From NCBI GenBank assembly GCA_963854835.1, contig OY978525.1, positions 82,621,855 through 82,685,854 on the forward strand: a DNA stretch of 64,000 nt, given 5' to 3'. The notes beneath the pieces are model-generated. The model had not been told where the DNA came from. It saw only the letters and a program-made list of their open reading frames with translations, and did no database searches. Origin of the DNA: Megamerina dolium. Taxonomy: Eukaryota; Arthropoda; Insecta; Diptera; Megamerinidae. The stretch's first letter is position 1. Every line of letters starts with the position of its first letter. The translations under genes and the position numbers were made by a program. This document shows positions 63,157 to 64,000 of the stretch, piece by piece.

Positions 63157-64000
63157 ATGGAAAAAATTGGTCACCGTTATGTAATTCAATACTTTCATTT
63201 GAAAAATCTCAGCCCAACGAATATTAAAGTCGAACCAGATTATACTCTGGAGGAGTTTGCTCCTTTCTTTACGACCATAAAATAATGGGTGGCAAAGTTT
63301 AAACGAGATCGTACGAGCTGCCAAGACGAATGCCGTAGTAGTCGACCAACTGAAGTGGTCACGACAGAAACGGTTAAGAAAACCCACAAAATGGTATTGG
63401 TTGATCGTCGGCTGAAGATGCGTGAGCTAGATGAAATTACGGGCATTTCAAAAAGTGCTGTACGTCGTATATTAGCAGAAAATTGAGAGATGAAAAAGCT
63501 GTGTGCAAGATGGGTGCCGCGTTTGCAAATAATAGAACAAAACCAACGTCGTGAAGATGTTTCTATCGAGTGTTTGGCGATGTTTCACAGTAATAAAGCA
63601 GAGCTTTTGCGTCGATTCGTAACAATGGATGAGACATGGGTCCACCACTTCACACCTGAAACAAAGGAACATTCAAAACAGTGGACTGAAAGGGGAGAAT
63701 CGGGTCCAAAGAAGGCAAGGTTATGGCGTTTGTATTTTGGGATGCACGTGGGGAAAATTTTATTGATTTTCTTCAAAAGGGAAAAACAATCAAGTGCCAG
63801 TATTATGCTAATTTGTTGCAGCTTTTAAGTGATGAAATTAAAGAAAAAAGAAAGTATTGTTCCTTCAAGACCATGCACCAGGTCACACATCCGCTATTGC
63901 GATGGCCAAAATCAATGAGATAAAGCTCGAACCTTATTCGGCAGATTTAGCTCCTTCTGATTATTTTCTATTTCCAAATTTGAAAAAATGGCTTGGTGGT
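63157..64000 (+). pseudogene. irritans-like mariner transposase, cut by window end
   Basis: The frame from ATG 63157 runs with in-frame stops at 63283-63285 (TAA) and 63484-63486 (TGA). VTTETVKKTHKMVLVDRRLK, ITGISKSAVRRILAENE-like, MKKLCARWVPRLQIIEQNQR and RRFVTMDETWVHHFTPETKE are readable. A shift near 63720 is followed by VFWDARGENFIDFLQKGKT. HQ(D)-like and LAPSDYFLFPNLKKW blocks lie at 63860-63990. The element starts at about 63062 and continues beyond the window. It is the best preserved copy of its family here. Confidence 0.9.

Overview
The window looks like repeat-dominated euchromatin or pericentric-type DNA from a dipteran insect. It is AT-rich, genes are sparse, introns are short, and there are CAA/CAC-rich tracts, (TA)n and several families of decayed transposons. 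The mix of irritans-type mariners, a DD41D (rosa-type) mariner, RTE-like, LOA-like and Jockey-like LINEs, BEL/Pao and copia retrotransposons, a Harbinger, a piggyBac and a tRNA-derived SINE fits a tephritid or similar fly. That placement is inference from element content. No complete host gene can be called with confidence, and almost every recognisable coding stretch belongs to a broken mobile element.

Layout. 1-1720: no gene, but an unusual cluster of short perfect hairpins. 1728-4095: RTE 3' end, gag scrap and two mariner pseudogenes. 4126-7146: a LOA-like LINE on the minus strand with endonuclease, RT and RNase H. 7150-12720: mostly non-coding DNA with a MITE, a tandem duplication, two mariners, a (TA)n tract and a few weak host-exon candidates. 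12817-17656: DD41D mariner, SINE scraps, Jockey RT pieces and a 1.5 kb foldback element with 94-bp tandem repeats in its centre. 17970-19912: a nearly intact Harbinger gene pair (trihelix protein plus HARBI1-type transposase, tail to tail). 20383-22606: piggyBac. 23396-25275: RTE, LOA and Jockey pieces.

25435-36925 is a Russian-doll locus. A mariner is split by a copia element. The copia holds SINE and mariner insertions, and one of those mariners holds another SINE. Its right LTR is split by a further segment carrying a BEL/Pao element, a SINE, a MITE and GATTAC-rich DNA. 36960-40840 is the longest stretch without recognised transposons and has a His/Gln/Asn-rich reading frame. 40845-43200: mariner and RTE pieces. 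43560-47640: a Jockey-like element interrupted by a SINE and by a LOA-like fragment. 47909-48988: an RTE fragment with a 14-bp target duplication. 49820-50305: mariner. 52070-56320: LINE RT, a SINE with target duplication and the longest RTE copy. 57750-61121: BEL/Pao remains beside a second foldback-type element. 61646-64000: MITE, LINE and SINE pieces and a mariner cut by the window edge.

The elements do not form a pathway. Their relationships are of insertion history: target duplications, interrupted reading frames and split LTRs give a relative order of events. The least explained structures are the two foldback elements (14794-16297 and 59694-61121), the hairpin cluster (124-402) and the unidentified inserts at 22640-23390 and 27336-27976.
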